From Usitatibacter rugosus (lineage in GTDB: Bacteria > Pseudomonadota > Gammaproteobacteria > Burkholderiales > Usitatibacteraceae): a stretch of 64,000 bases of DNA. Shown here piece by piece: positions 8,969 through 17,878 of this stretch. Under the pieces are notes generated by a model. The model was given only the letters and a program-made list of their open reading frames with translations. It was not told the DNA's origin and did no database searches. Both the position numbers and the translations under genes were made by a program. Numbering within the stretch: the first letter of the stretch is position 1; each line of letters opens with the position of its first letter. The stretch lies in the NCBI RefSeq assembly GCF_013003965.1, contig NZ_CP053069.1:1085419-1149418 (forward strand), in the 5' to 3' direction.

Positions 8969-10161
8969 CTCCCCGAGGAATCCCGGAGCGCCACGCGCGT
9001 CGAGACGCGCTTCACGGTGAGCTCGCCGATCTGCTTGCCCATCGCGGCGGCGGTATCCACCGAGAAGCGGTAGTGCAGGCCGCCCCACACGCGGGCGTTG
9101 CCGATCTCGTTCACGAACGCATCGACGCTGGACCACTGCCGCGTCGCGCCCTTGAGCGAAGGATTCGACGTGACCAGCATCGGGACCGCGCCGGTGCCGA
9201 GCTCCGCCTTCAGGACAGCACCCACCGCGCCAGCCAGTACGCCGTGCCCGCTCGGGTACTCGGGGTGCATCGGGTTGTCGACCAGCGGGGCCCAGGAGGC
9301 TTCGCGCTCGGTCGCGTCGTTCCCATCACGATCGCCGTTGCGGATCGCGGTGACGGGGCGCCAGTAGTTGTAGTGGTACTTGGCATCGAAGATCGCGATC
9401 AGCGCATCGTCCATCGCCTGCGAAGCGGCCGCGAAGAGGCGGGCGTTCTGCGCGGGCGTGCGGCCGGGCTGGTTGGCCACGGAGTGCAGCGCGCCGCAGT
9501 AGATCGACGGCAGCGAATACTCCCAGTACTTGGCGATGTCGGTCTGCTCGGGCGTGCGCTGCGTGCTGACACGGCCGCCCAGCGCCTTGATCTCGTTGTA
9601 GTTGCGCGACCACTCGTCGCTCGTCATCGCGGGCGGCGGGCCGGGACGGAACTGCGAGGCGCTCGCCATCGCCCAGGGCTTGCGTTGCGGCCAGAGCGGC
9701 ACGGCCACGCCCGCGGTCGGGACGTACGTGCCCGGCGTCGTGTGGGGACGATAGGTCTCCGGTCCGGCGGGCATGTCGTCGGATCGCGACGCCAGCACGT
9801 TCGCGGCGGCCTTCTCGCCGATCGCGATGCCGGCATTCTTCGCGTCGCCGTCGGCGATCTTCGCGAGTGCCGCCTGGTAGGCCGCTTCGATGGACGGCGC
9901 CACGGCGGGCATCGTCTTCAGGAGTGTGGCGCGGTTGGCGGCGGCGACGGCAGCATCCAGGGATGCGGAGGGTCCGACGGCCTTCACCGCTTCATGGGTG
10001 GCGGTCTGCACGAGCGCCATGGCGCGCACGGCGGGCGGCGTGCCGAGCTTGGCTTCGCCGATCAGGTCGGAGGTCTTGTTGTTCCAGTCGGTGATGACAT
10101 CGGCCCGGGCGGGAGTAGCCGCGCCGAGGGCGAGGAGGGTTGCGACGACGATCTTCTTCAT
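8965..10161 (-). CDS. Vanadium-dependent haloperoxidase / PAP2 superfamily protein
   Basis: 398 residues with a Sec signal peptide (MKKIVVATLLALGAATPARA), so periplasmic or secreted. The three motifs of the PAP2/vanadium haloperoxidase active site are present: K-Y-H-Y-N-Y-W-R-P (motif 1), E-Y-P-S-G-H-G (motif 2) and N-A-R-V-W-G-G-L-H-Y-R-F-S-V-D (motif 3, with N in place of the usual S before the arginine). Such enzymes either oxidise halides with a vanadate cofactor or hydrolyse phosphate esters; the sequence does not decide which. It ends convergently with the lipoprotein gene within a shared CTAG. Confidence 0.88.
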   Translation of the reverse strand: MKKIVVATLLALGAATPARADVITDWNNKTSDLIGEAKLGTPPAVRAMALVQTATHEAVKAVGPSASLDAAVAAANRATLLKTMPAVAPSIEAAYQAALAKIADGDAKNAGIAIGEKAAANVLASRSDDMPAGPETYRPHTTPGTYVPTAGVAVPLWPQRKPWAMASASQFRPGPPPAMTSDEWSRNYNEIKALGGRVSTQRTPEQTDIAKYWEYSLPSIYCGALHSVANQPGRTPAQNARLFAAASQAMDDALIAIFDAKYHYNYWRPVTAIRNGDRDGNDATEREASWAPLVDNPMHPEYPSGHGVLAGAVGAVLKAELGTGAVPMLVTSNPSLKGATRQWSSVDAFVNEIGNARVWGGLHYRFSVDTAAAMGKQIGELTVKRVSTRVALRDSSGS

Positions 10162-10329
10162 GGGGTGGATTCCCCGCCCCCCGATTCAAGCTCTCGGGGG
10201 CGAGCTTCGCGGGGAAGACGAGGTTGCGGTTCGGGTTGTTAGGGACGCGAAGCATAGGTCCGCCTCCCACCGACCGTCCTACCCGAACGTCCCGGATCCC
10301 TACCCGATGTTCCGACCCGCCGGAATGGC

Positions 10330-10686
10330 CTAGCGGCGCCGGGCCCTGGCCGCAGCCCCGCGGGTCTGCGCCTTGTGCGCGGCGAGGATCGCCGGCAGCA
10401 GGCCGGGGAAGCGGCGCTCGACCTCTTCCATCCGGCTGGTGTTGAGCATCTCCACGCCCCTTCGCTCGCTGCGGATGAGCCCCGCGTCGCGCAGCACCTT
10501 GAAGTGCTGGGAGAGGGTGGACTTGGGGACGTTGGCGCCGCATTCGCCCATGACGCCCGAGCAGGTCTGCGGGGCCTCGACGCAGGCCAGGCGCGCGAAG
10601 AGCTCCACCCGCACCGGGTCGGAAAGGGCGTGGAGGATCCCCTCGACGGTCACATCGGCGGCGGCGGGGTGGATCAGGGGTTTCAT
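10330..10686 (-). CDS. ArsR-family winged-helix transcriptional regulator
   Basis: 118 residues. A winged helix-turn-helix is visible from L-S-D-P-V-R-V-E-L (residues ~21-29) through the recognition helix S-T-L-S-Q-H-F-K-V-L and the wing S-E-R-R-G. Three cysteines at residues 35, 42 and 49 sit next to the DNA-binding region and could bind metal or sense thiol oxidation, though the ArsR ELCVCD metal box is absent. The C-terminal tail is basic and Ala-rich. It is divergent from the SDR gene at 10802, which it probably represses through the operator-like repeat between them. Confidence 0.88.
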   Translation of the reverse strand: MKPLIHPAAADVTVEGILHALSDPVRVELFARLACVEAPQTCSGVMGECGANVPKSTLSQHFKVLRDAGLIRSERRGVEMLNTSRMEEVERRFPGLLPAILAAHKAQTRGAAARARRR

Positions 10687-10707
10687 AGCGATCGTTTCAA
10701 AAAGGCC

Positions 10708-10736
10708 TTGACTTGGGTTCTATCATCCCATATTGT
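10708..10736 (+). promoter_or_regulatory. Predicted sigma-70 promoter of the SDR gene
   Basis: TTGACT (10708-10713) and TATTGT (10731-10736) are separated by 17 bases, a good -35/-10 pair. Transcription would begin near 10743, just upstream of the inverted repeat at 10748-10770, and run into the SDR gene. Confidence 0.55.
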
Positions 10737-10747
10737 CCCGTTATCCG

Positions 10748-10770
10748 GTAGTTCAAGAAACCCGAACTAC
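10748..10770. promoter_or_regulatory. Candidate operator for the ArsR-family regulator
   Basis: GTAGTTC and its exact complement GAACTAC are separated by nine bases. The repeat lies just downstream of the predicted start of SDR transcription and between the regulator and the SDR gene. This placement fits repression by blocking promoter clearance. Confidence 0.5.
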
Positions 10771-10801
10771 AGGAACATCCAACCAACTCAGGAGCAAGAT
10801 C

Positions 10802-11551
10802 ATGGGCAAACTCAAAGGGAAAGTCGCCATCGTCACCGGAGCCTCCAAGGGCATCGGGGCCGGCATCGCACGGAGCCTCGCCGCGGAAGGCGCGTCGGTG
10901 GTCGTGAACTACTCGTCCAGCCAGGCCGGCGCGGACAAGGTCGTGAAGGAGATCGAGGCGGCCGGCGGCAAGGCCATCGCGGTTAAAGGCGACGTCGCCA
11001 CCGAAAGCGGTGTGAAGCAGATCTTCGCCGAGGCCAAGAAGGCCTACGGGCACCTGGACGTGCTGGTGAACAACGCCGGCGTCTACCAGTTCGACCCGCT
11101 CGAAAACGTGACGGAGAAGGAATTCCACCGCCAGTTCAACACCAACGTGCTGGGCACCGTGCTCGCGACCCGCGAGGCGCTGGGCCTCTTCAATGGCGAG
11201 GGCGGTAGCGTCATCAACATCAGCTCCGTCGTGAGCGAGATGTCGCTCCCGAACGCGGTCGTCTACTCGGCCACCAAGAGCGCCATGGATTCGGTGACCC
11301 GAACCCTTTCCAAGGAGCTGGCGCCGCGCAAGATCCGCGTGAACACGATCGCCCCGGGCGGCGTCGAGACGGAAGGCACCCACACGGCCGGCATCATCGG
11401 CAGCGACATGGAGAAGTACATGGTCTCCCAGACGCCGCTCGGCCGCATCGGGCAGCCGGAGGACATCGCGCGCGTCGCGGTCTTCCTGGCCTCGGACGAT
11501 TCCCGGTGGCTGACGGGCGAGCGGATCGGCGCGTCGGGCGGGTTCCGCTGA
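10802..11551 (+). CDS. SDR family oxidoreductase
   Basis: 249 residues, the normal length of a classical short-chain dehydrogenase/reductase. The NAD(P) site is TGASKGIG at residues 12-19, the structural motif is NNAG, and the catalytic Ser-Tyr-Lys set is seen in I-S-S-V-V-S and V-Y-S-A-T-K. It resembles the glucose 1-dehydrogenase / 3-oxoacyl reductase type, but the substrate cannot be told. The ATG at 10802 follows an AGGAGC ribosome site. It is probably controlled by the divergent ArsR-like repressor. Confidence 0.93.
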   Translation: MGKLKGKVAIVTGASKGIGAGIARSLAAEGASVVVNYSSSQAGADKVVKEIEAAGGKAIAVKGDVATESGVKQIFAEAKKAYGHLDVLVNNAGVYQFDPLENVTEKEFHRQFNTNVLGTVLATREALGLFNGEGGSVINISSVVSEMSLPNAVVYSATKSAMDSVTRTLSKELAPRKIRVNTIAPGGVETEGTHTAGIIGSDMEKYMVSQTPLGRIGQPEDIARVAVFLASDDSRWLTGERIGASGGFR

Positions 11552-11557
11552 AGTAGT

Positions 11558-11857
11558 TCAGCCGATCTCGTTGCCGGGTGCGGGCGCGTCGGGTTCCGGC
11601 GCGCCCTGCTGCGCGGCCAGGCACAGGAGCTTGTCCGCCGCCTTCGTGACCGTCCTGCAATCGACGGACGCGGCGGTGGTGTCAGGTCTCTTCGCCTTCG
11701 CCTCGGGCTTCGCATCCGCGGGCCCGCATTTCGCCACGCGGGAACCCTTCGCATCGATGTCGATGCGGCAGATGCGCTCGGCAGCGGGCTGCGTGGCCGC
11801 GGCGGCCGGAAGGGCGAGGGCGGTGGCGATCGTTGCGATCAGGCGTGTGGTGCTCAT
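11558..11857 (-). CDS. Small exported hypothetical protein
   Basis: 99 residues with a Sec signal peptide (cleavage after about A-A-A-A-T near residue 21). The mature part has four cysteines in a spread pattern (C-R-I-D, K-C-G-P, D-C-R-T, L-C-L-A), suggesting two disulfides in the periplasm, and a Pro/Ala-rich tail. No family recognised. It is convergent with the SDR gene and divergent from the LVIVD-repeat gene. Confidence 0.6.
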   Translation of the reverse strand: MSTTRLIATIATALALPAAAATQPAAERICRIDIDAKGSRVAKCGPADAKPEAKAKRPDTTAASVDCRTVTKAADKLLCLAAQQGAPEPDAPAPGNEIG

Positions 11858-11919
11858 GGGGTTCCCCGCGGCGGTTGGGCTTCCATCATGCCATCGCCGA
11901 AGCCGTGCAAGAATCCCGC

Positions 11920-13179
11920 ATGGTCCGTTTCGCCTCCATCGTCTTCGCGTTGGCCGCCGTCGGGTTCGAGGCGAATGCCCACGAATCCCGCGGTGTGGAG
12001 CTCGTCGGCACGCACAGCCTGCAGGGCCGATCGAGCTACCAGCCGATCATCCACAAGATCGGCGACCGCTGGATCGCGTTCGTGGGCCATCACGGCGGGC
12101 GGGCCGTCAATCCACTCACCAGGACGAATGAGGAAAACGGCACGTCCATCCTCGATGTGACCGATCCGAAGTCACCGAAGCTCATCGCGCACATTCCCGG
12201 CGAGGGCGGCGGCGCCCAGATGGCCCGCTACTGCAACGGCTACCTGCTGCGCACCCTCGGCCACTCCGCACACGAGGTGTGGGACGTCCGTGATCCCACG
12301 AAGCCGGTGAAGGCGAGCACCGTCGTCTCGGGTCTCTCGGACACGCACAAGAGCTGGTGGGAGTGCGACACGGGGATTGCGTACCTCGTTTCCGGCGCAC
12401 CGGGATGGCGCACGAGCCGCATGACGCAGGTCTACGATCTTTCCGATCCCCGGAAGCCGAAGTTCATCCGCAACTTCGGTCTCGTGGGCCAGCAGCCCGG
12501 AGCAACCGGCCCTGTTCCTACGGGCCTGCATGGCCCCATCGCATCCGAACCGGGGTCCAACCGCATCTACTTCGGGTATGGGACGAACTCCAGCGGCATT
12601 CTCCAGATCGTCGATCGCGCGAAGCTCCTCGACGGGCCGCGCGAGCCGACGGAAGCGAACCTGCTCTCGCCGCAGGTGGGCCGCCTCGACCTGCCTGCGT
12701 CGTACGGCGCGCACACGACATTCCCCCTCACCGGCATGGCCGGCAAGGGCGACTTCGTGCTCATCGTGAACGAAGCGCTCACCACGCATTGCAACGAGGC
12801 GCACCAGAAGGTGTGGATCGCGGACGTGACCGCGGAGGCCAAGCCCGCGATCGTGGCGACCTGGGAGGTGCCGGAGAAAAGCGGCAACTTCTGCGCGAAG
12901 GGCCGCTTCGGCGCGCATTCGTCCAACGAGAGCTTCGCGCCGATCTATTACCGCAAGCTCGTCTTCATCGCCTACTTCAACGCCGGCGTTCGCGTGCTGG
13001 ATATCCGCGATCCCGCACGTCCGGTCGAGGTGGCGTACTTCATCCCCGAGGGCAGCCCGCTCACCAACAACGTCGAGGTGGACGAGCGCGGCTACATCTA
13101 TATCGTGGACCGCGGCTCGCTCGGCCTGCACATCCTCGACCTCACCGGCGCCGCGCGCCGGATTGCGCCGCGAACGTGA
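11920..13179 (+). CDS. LVIVD-repeat (beta-propeller-like) exported protein
   Basis: 419 residues from the ATG at 11920, which gives a proper signal peptide (MVRFASIVFALAAVGFEANA); the longer in-frame opening lacks one. The body carries LVIVD-type repeats: T-S-I-L-D-V-T-D-P-K-S-P-K-L, H-E-V-W-D-V-R-D-P-T-K-P-V, T-Q-V-Y-D-L-S-D-P-R-K-P-K and R-V-L-D-I-R-D-P-A-R-P-V. Such repeats fold as a beta-propeller on the cell surface or in the periplasm; no enzymatic role is known to me. The stop overlaps the next start as GTGA. Confidence 0.85.
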   Translation: MVRFASIVFALAAVGFEANAHESRGVELVGTHSLQGRSSYQPIIHKIGDRWIAFVGHHGGRAVNPLTRTNEENGTSILDVTDPKSPKLIAHIPGEGGGAQMARYCNGYLLRTLGHSAHEVWDVRDPTKPVKASTVVSGLSDTHKSWWECDTGIAYLVSGAPGWRTSRMTQVYDLSDPRKPKFIRNFGLVGQQPGATGPVPTGLHGPIASEPGSNRIYFGYGTNSSGILQIVDRAKLLDGPREPTEANLLSPQVGRLDLPASYGAHTTFPLTGMAGKGDFVLIVNEALTTHCNEAHQKVWIADVTAEAKPAIVATWEVPEKSGNFCAKGRFGAHSSNESFAPIYYRKLVFIAYFNAGVRVLDIRDPARPVEVAYFIPEGSPLTNNVEVDERGYIYIVDRGSLGLHILDLTGAARRIAPRT

Positions 13180-14024
13180 GGAGCTGGATCGTCGGCGCGC
13201 TGGCGCCCGTGTGGGCGCTGGTGATGGTCGTCGCCACAGCGCTGCTGGGCTCGTGGATGCTGGAGCAGGTCGTTGCCATCGATGCGAAGGGCAACCCGCT
13301 AGATCCCATCGGCCTGGTTGCCTACACGATCGTTCCGTTCGGCCTGTTGCTCCTGCTCCTGCTGGCGTGGGTGCGGTTCGTGGAGAAGCGTGGCGCGGAT
13401 GCCATCGGATTCACCGGTCCCGGGAAACTTCGAACATTCGGCGTGGGCTACGCGATCGGCCTGGCCAGCATGCTCGGCCTCGTCGCGGCGATCTGGGCCT
13501 GCGGTGGATTCATCGTGGCCGGTCCCGCAACGGCAGTGTCGTCGCCGTTCTCGCTCCTCGTCATCGTGGCCCTGGCGTTCTCGCTGGCGTTGCAGTCGAG
13601 CGTCGAGGAGCTGCTGTTTCGCGGATGGCTGCTCACGGTGCTGTCGAAGCGATTCAACGCCGTGGCGGGCGTGATCGTGAGCTCGGCGCTCTTCACGCTG
13701 CTGCACTTCTCGCGCAGCCACAACCTGCTCGACTTCACGGCGCTGTTCCTCTTCGGCGTGTTCTGCTGCTGCTGGACGATCCGATCCGGAAATGTCCTCG
13801 GTCCGATGGGCTGGCACTCGGGATGGAACTGGCTGCTCGCCGTGGGCTTCGGGCTGCCCCTGAGCGGGATCGATGTACACATTCCCTCACTGCTGGTGTC
13901 TCTGGAAACGGTGGGCGAGCGGTGGCTGACGGGCGGAGCCCAAGGCCCGGAGAGCAGCGTCCTCTGCGTGGGATACTTCCTCGCGGGCGTCGCCTTGTTG
14001 CTCCGCCGCCAACCCAGGGGCTAG
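13176..14024 (+). CDS. CPBP family intramembrane metalloprotease
   Basis: 282 residues, around eight hydrophobic segments. The diagnostic E-E-L-L-F-R-G motif (CPBP/Abi motif 1) is present, followed by F-T-L-L-H-F (motif 2) and W-H-S-G-W-N (motif 4 type), which supply the glutamates and histidines of the active site. The family includes Rce1-like CAAX proteases and bacteriocin-immunity proteins. It starts with a GTG overlapping the LVIVD gene stop; their co-translation may be functional but is unexplained. Confidence 0.88.
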   Translation: MRSWIVGALAPVWALVMVVATALLGSWMLEQVVAIDAKGNPLDPIGLVAYTIVPFGLLLLLLLAWVRFVEKRGADAIGFTGPGKLRTFGVGYAIGLASMLGLVAAIWACGGFIVAGPATAVSSPFSLLVIVALAFSLALQSSVEELLFRGWLLTVLSKRFNAVAGVIVSSALFTLLHFSRSHNLLDFTALFLFGVFCCCWTIRSGNVLGPMGWHSGWNWLLAVGFGLPLSGIDVHIPSLLVSLETVGERWLTGGAQGPESSVLCVGYFLAGVALLLRRQPRG

Positions 14025-14025
14025 C

Positions 14026-14979
14026 TTGATTCGGAACGTGACCTTCCTGCGCAGCAGTGCCGCGGTTCTCGTGCTGCTGGCGCCTTGCGCAATCGCAGCC
14101 GATCCGCGGATTCCCGAGCCTCGCATTCTCCAGTTGAGCGAGCGCGTCTACGTGCTGCACGGTCCCCTCCAGCACGCCAATCCTTCGAACCAGGGCTACA
14201 TGATCAACGCCACCGTGATCGTCGGCGACAAAGGCGTGATCCTGGTGGATTCGGGCGGCTCGCACGCCGTGGGGCTGCATCTCGCGACGTACGTTCGCCG
14301 CATCACGCCGAAGCCCGTCAACTACGTCGTGAACACGCATCACCACGGCGATCACTACCTGGGCAACACCGCCTTCGCGGGCGCCACGGTCATCAGTTCC
14401 GAGACGTGCCGCAAGCTCGTGGCGGAGACCGGTCACGAGTGGCTGGATCTCATGGAGCGAGACGTAGGACACAAGCTGCCGGGAACGAAGCCTCGCGCCG
14501 CCGACATCGCGTATCCAGCGAAAGCGCGGACCGAGATGCGTATCGATGGCGTGCGCATCGTCTTCTGGGTGCCGGGCGGTTCGCACACCGCGGGCGACCT
14601 CGTGGTCTCCCTGCCCGACGAGAAGATCGTCATTGCGGGGGACGTGCTCGTGAACGGCGTGGTGCCGACGTTCCAGGATGGATTCGTGAGGAGCTGGATC
14701 GGGACGCTCGACGAGATGCTCACCCTCGGCGCGACGCGATTCGTGCCGGGACACGGCGACGTGATGACCTCGGAGGAAGTCACCGGCCTTCGTGATGCCA
14801 TCGCTCGCTTCTACGCCGGCGTGGCGGAGGGGTATCGCAACGGAAAGACGGAAGCCGAGATCCGTGCGACCCTCGACCTCTCCGCGTGGAGCAAGCTCGA
14901 GCGCTCCTATGTGATCGGCAGGAACCTCAACCGCGCCTACCTGGAAGCCGAGGCCGCGAGCTTCGACGCACCGAAATGA
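14026..14979 (+). CDS. MBL-fold metallo-hydrolase, exported
   Basis: 317 residues from a TTG at 14026; a GTG at 14038 is an alternative start and either leaves a hydrophobic signal peptide ending near C-A-I-A-A-D. The zinc-binding motif N-T-H-H-H-G-D-H is intact, with a downstream His in G-G-S-H-T and an Asp in A-G-D-V-L. The fold is that of metallo-beta-lactamases, but the sequence resembles general periplasmic MBL hydrolases more than antibiotic resistance enzymes. The stop overlaps the next gene as ATGA. Confidence 0.86.
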   Translation: MIRNVTFLRSSAAVLVLLAPCAIAADPRIPEPRILQLSERVYVLHGPLQHANPSNQGYMINATVIVGDKGVILVDSGGSHAVGLHLATYVRRITPKPVNYVVNTHHHGDHYLGNTAFAGATVISSETCRKLVAETGHEWLDLMERDVGHKLPGTKPRAADIAYPAKARTEMRIDGVRIVFWVPGGSHTAGDLVVSLPDEKIVIAGDVLVNGVVPTFQDGFVRSWIGTLDEMLTLGATRFVPGHGDVMTSEEVTGLRDAIARFYAGVAEGYRNGKTEAEIRATLDLSAWSKLERSYVIGRNLNRAYLEAEAASFDAPK

Positions 14980-15602
14980 CCGCACAACCCGAGGACCTGG
15001 CGCAGATCACCGGCAAGACCCTGGAGCACTACAACGCTCGCGCCGCCGATTTCTGGGAAGGCACGCGCGGCCACGACGTCACGCAGAACATCAACGCCCT
15101 GCTGCGGAACATCCGCGGGACTCCGCCCTTTCGCATCCTCGATCTCGGCTGCGGCCCCGGGCGGGATCTCGTGGCGTTCCGCGACCTCGGCCACCACGCC
15201 ATCGGCCTCGAGGGCTCACCGCAGTTCGCGGCCATGGCGCGCGAGCACAGCGGCTGCGAGGTCTGGGAGCAGGACTTCCTCGCGCTCCACCTTCCCGGCG
15301 GCCATTTCAACGGCATCTTCGCCAACGCGTCGCTGTTCCACGTGCCCCGGCAGGAGCTGCCGCGCGTGTTGGGCGAGCTGCATGCGGCGCTGAAATCCGG
15401 GGGCGTGCTCTTCGCGTCCAATCCGCGCGGCAACAATGAAGAGGGATGGAATCGCGGGCGCTATGGCGCGTATCACGACCTCGAGGCGTGGCGCGCTTTC
15501 ATGCGTGCCGCGGCGTTCGAGGAGCTGGAGCATTACTATCGGCCACCGGGACTGCCGCTCGAGCAGCAACCCTGGCTCGCAACCGTGTGGAGAAAGACGT
15601 GA
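14976..15602 (+). CDS. Class I SAM-dependent methyltransferase
   Basis: 208 residues. The S-adenosylmethionine-binding motif I reads I-L-D-L-G-C-G-P-G-R-D-L (about residues 50-61), followed by the acidic residue in I-G-L-E-G-S. A Rossmann-fold methyltransferase core fills the rest. The substrate is unknown. It is coupled at both ends (ATGA with the MBL gene, GTGA with the next gene). Confidence 0.9.
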   Translation: MTAQPEDLAQITGKTLEHYNARAADFWEGTRGHDVTQNINALLRNIRGTPPFRILDLGCGPGRDLVAFRDLGHHAIGLEGSPQFAAMAREHSGCEVWEQDFLALHLPGGHFNGIFANASLFHVPRQELPRVLGELHAALKSGGVLFASNPRGNNEEGWNRGRYGAYHDLEAWRAFMRAAAFEELEHYYRPPGLPLEQQPWLATVWRKT

Positions 15603-15934
15603 CCGCAGAGCAACCCAGCCGCAAGTCGCTGATCGACCCGATGCTTCTCAAGTATCCCGGCGTCAAGACCAAGAAGATCAACAACCTCGACGCCTACTTC
15701 GTGAACGACCGCATGTTCGCGTGCATGAACGGCAACGCGGTCGGCCTTCGGCTGCCCGTGGCCGTCGCGCGCGAGGCGCAGTTCTCGCGGGCCAACGTCG
15801 CTCCGTTCACGCCCGCGGGATTGCCCAGCTCCAAGGAGTGGGTGCAAGTCGAGCGCGAGGATGCCGCCGAGTTCGAGAAGGACGCGGAGCTCTTCCAGGC
15901 CGCGTATGACTTCGTGAAGGCGCAGGCGAGGTAA
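15599..15934 (+). CDS. Small cytoplasmic protein, possibly TfoX/Sxy N-terminal-like
   Basis: 111 residues from a GTG overlapping the methyltransferase stop. There is no signal peptide or membrane segment. The segment F-V-N-D-R-M-F-A-C-M-N-G-N-A-V-G-L-R-L-P followed by an acidic helical end resembles TfoX N-terminal or YjbR-type small domains, but the match is by eye and weak. Treat as a conserved hypothetical. Confidence 0.65.
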   Translation: MTAEQPSRKSLIDPMLLKYPGVKTKKINNLDAYFVNDRMFACMNGNAVGLRLPVAVAREAQFSRANVAPFTPAGLPSSKEWVQVEREDAAEFEKDAELFQAAYDFVKAQAR

Positions 15935-15938
15935 GGTC

Positions 15939-16526
15939 GTGGGCAAGGCCGCCCTCGGTTTCAAGCCTCGCACGGGACGTGCCGTCCTCGTCGTGCTGCT
16001 CGACGTGGACGGGAAGCCTGAAGTCCTCGAGCGTGCCGACCTCGGACTCCTTCCACCGGGTGAGTTCGCGACCTACCACGCGGCCGAGGGCCTCGAGCCG
16101 GAAGCGGCGCGCAAGTACGTCCAGGGCAGCATCGCGCGGGCGCAGCGCCTCGCAACCGCAGCCGTCCGCGACGCCGTGAAGCGCTGCAAGGCGGCGGGCC
16201 ACGAGGTTGTCGGGTGCGGCGTTCTCATCGGAACCGGCATGCCGGAGTGGACGACGGACGAGATCCTCGCGGTGCACGTCCGCATGCACAAGGCGGAGGG
16301 AGAGCTCTTCCGGACCGTGCTGGTCGAAGGCGCACGCGAGTGCGGCTTCGAACCCGCGACGCTGCCCGACAAGACCGCGCTCGATGCCGCGGCGAAGAAG
16401 TTCGGCCTCACGCGCGCGAAGTTCGATGCGCAGCTGGCCGCGATCGGCAAGGCTGCAGGCCCACCGTGGGCGCAGTACCAGCGAGAGGCCGCTGCCGCGG
16501 CCCTCGTGGCGTTAAGAGCCCGTTAG
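15939..16526 (+). CDS. Conserved hypothetical cytoplasmic protein
   Basis: 195 residues from a GTG four bases after the previous stop (GAGGTAAGG provides a ribosome site). The composition is soluble, mixed alpha/beta. Recognisable blocks are A-V-L-V-V-L-L-D near the start, G-H-E-V-V-G-C-G-V-L-I-G-T-G-M-P and an E-I-L-A-V-H-V-R-M-H-K-A-E-G-E-L-F-R helix. No named family was recognised. It closes the run starting at 11920 and is convergent with the M28 peptidase, whose stop it overlaps by four bases. Confidence 0.7.
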   Translation: MGKAALGFKPRTGRAVLVVLLDVDGKPEVLERADLGLLPPGEFATYHAAEGLEPEAARKYVQGSIARAQRLATAAVRDAVKRCKAAGHEVVGCGVLIGTGMPEWTTDEILAVHVRMHKAEGELFRTVLVEGARECGFEPATLPDKTALDAAAKKFGLTRAKFDAQLAAIGKAAGPPWAQYQREAAAAALVALRAR

Positions 16527-17878
16527 CGAAGCACGGGCAGCGGTGCACCCGCCGCCGGCCGATACGGTTTCGGATACGCGGCGACCGAGACGTTGCCGTC
16601 CTTGTCGTAGGCCACGAGCCCGAACGTGTAGTTGTCCTTCGAGATGCCCGGCAGGGTGAAGCGAGTCACGTTGCCGATGTCCTTCGTGAACTGCCACGTC
16701 GCCGCCGTGGTCTCGCGCCACACGATGCGATAGCCCGCCACGTCCGGCTCGGGGTTCGGCTGCCAGCGAATCGTCGTGTCGTTCTCGAGGCGCAAGTTCT
16801 CCATTTCCACCTCGCGAGGAACGGAAGGCGCCAGCGCCAACGACGCCAGGGCGGCAGCGTTAACGCGCGCGACATTCGCGACGTATCCGAAGTCCACGAA
16901 CTCCGGCAGGTCGCCGAACTGCACGCCGTCCTGCATGCGCACGTCCTGATGCTGGTGGCGCCAGTCTTCGACGGGCTCCGTGAACCGCACGGCCGGATAG
17001 CCTTCCTCGAGGAACGGGAAGTGGTCGCCGCCTCGCAGGAAACGGTCGCGGCGCCAGATCACCTCGACCTTGAAGTCCTTCACGTACTGCGTGGCCGCTT
17101 CCTGGATGCGCCGTGCGAGCTGGCGCGTCGGCAGGTCGTTTTCGCCGCTCGTGCGCAGCGCCGCCACCACATCATCCGGAAGCGTTTTAACGGCGGGCAC
17201 GCCCTGCGCGAAGAGGCGCAGGCGCGAGCGATCCACCGTTCCGTCGGGCGCGCGCGAGTTGCCGACGATGTCGTTGGTGATCATCCCGGCAATATTCACG
17301 TTCTTCGCACGGGCTGCCTTCGCGTAGCCTGTTGCTCCAAGGAGGCCTTGTTCCTCGCCGGCCACGGTCATGAAGACCAGGGTGGCGTCGAACTTGTACT
17401 TCGACATGACGCACGCAAGCTCGATCGAGACGGCAGTCCCGGAAGCGTCGTCGTTGGCGCCCGGAGCGTCGCGGTCGGGATCGACGGGCGAGGAGGGCAT
17501 TGAATCGTAATGGCCGCTCACGACGTATACCCTGTCGCGGCTCTCGGCCTGCGTGCCGGGAAGCGTGGCCACGACGTTCACGAATTTCGTGGGCTTCGGG
17601 ACGCGCACGCCGGATTCGACAAGGTGCTCGTCGAAGGCGACCTGCAGCCGGTCGCTGCCGCAGCGCTTCATCTCCTCGAGGATCCACCGGCGCGCGGCAC
17701 CGACACCGCGCGTGGGATTGTCGGGATCGGAAAGCGAATTGCGCGTGCCGAACGAGACGAGCTTGCGGATGTTCGCCTCGATGCGTTGCTGGGAGACCTG
17801 CCCGACCATCTCTTCGATCGGGCCGGCCTGGGCGGTGAGTGCCGCGGATGCCGCGGCGACTAAGAGGACTTTTTTCAT
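16523..17878 (-). CDS. M28 family zinc metallopeptidase with C-terminal Fn3-like domain
   Basis: 451 residues from the ATG at 17878, which opens a good signal peptide (MKKVLLVAAASAALTAQA). Zinc ligands of the M28 aminopeptidase type are visible: S-G-H-Y-D-S, G-A-N-D-D-A-S-G, the G-E-E-Q-G-L-L-G glutamate pair and H-Q-H-Q-D-V near residue 320. The last ~90 residues, after E-M-E-N-L-R-L, look like a fibronectin type III domain (I-R-W-Q-P-N-P-E-P-D-V-A-G-Y-R-I-V-W). A TATACT box just upstream suggests a nearly leaderless transcript. It is likely exported and digests peptides. Confidence 0.9.
   Translation of the reverse strand: MKKVLLVAAASAALTAQAGPIEEMVGQVSQQRIEANIRKLVSFGTRNSLSDPDNPTRGVGAARRWILEEMKRCGSDRLQVAFDEHLVESGVRVPKPTKFVNVVATLPGTQAESRDRVYVVSGHYDSMPSSPVDPDRDAPGANDDASGTAVSIELACVMSKYKFDATLVFMTVAGEEQGLLGATGYAKAARAKNVNIAGMITNDIVGNSRAPDGTVDRSRLRLFAQGVPAVKTLPDDVVAALRTSGENDLPTRQLARRIQEAATQYVKDFKVEVIWRRDRFLRGGDHFPFLEEGYPAVRFTEPVEDWRHQHQDVRMQDGVQFGDLPEFVDFGYVANVARVNAAALASLALAPSVPREVEMENLRLENDTTIRWQPNPEPDVAGYRIVWRETTAATWQFTKDIGNVTRFTLPGISKDNYTFGLVAYDKDGNVSVAAYPKPYRPAAGAPLPVLR

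Noticed and set aside
14026-14979. The MBL hydrolase as an antibiotic-resistance beta-lactamase
   Set aside because: The H-x-H-x-D-H motif is common to the whole superfamily; no resistance-specific context was seen.
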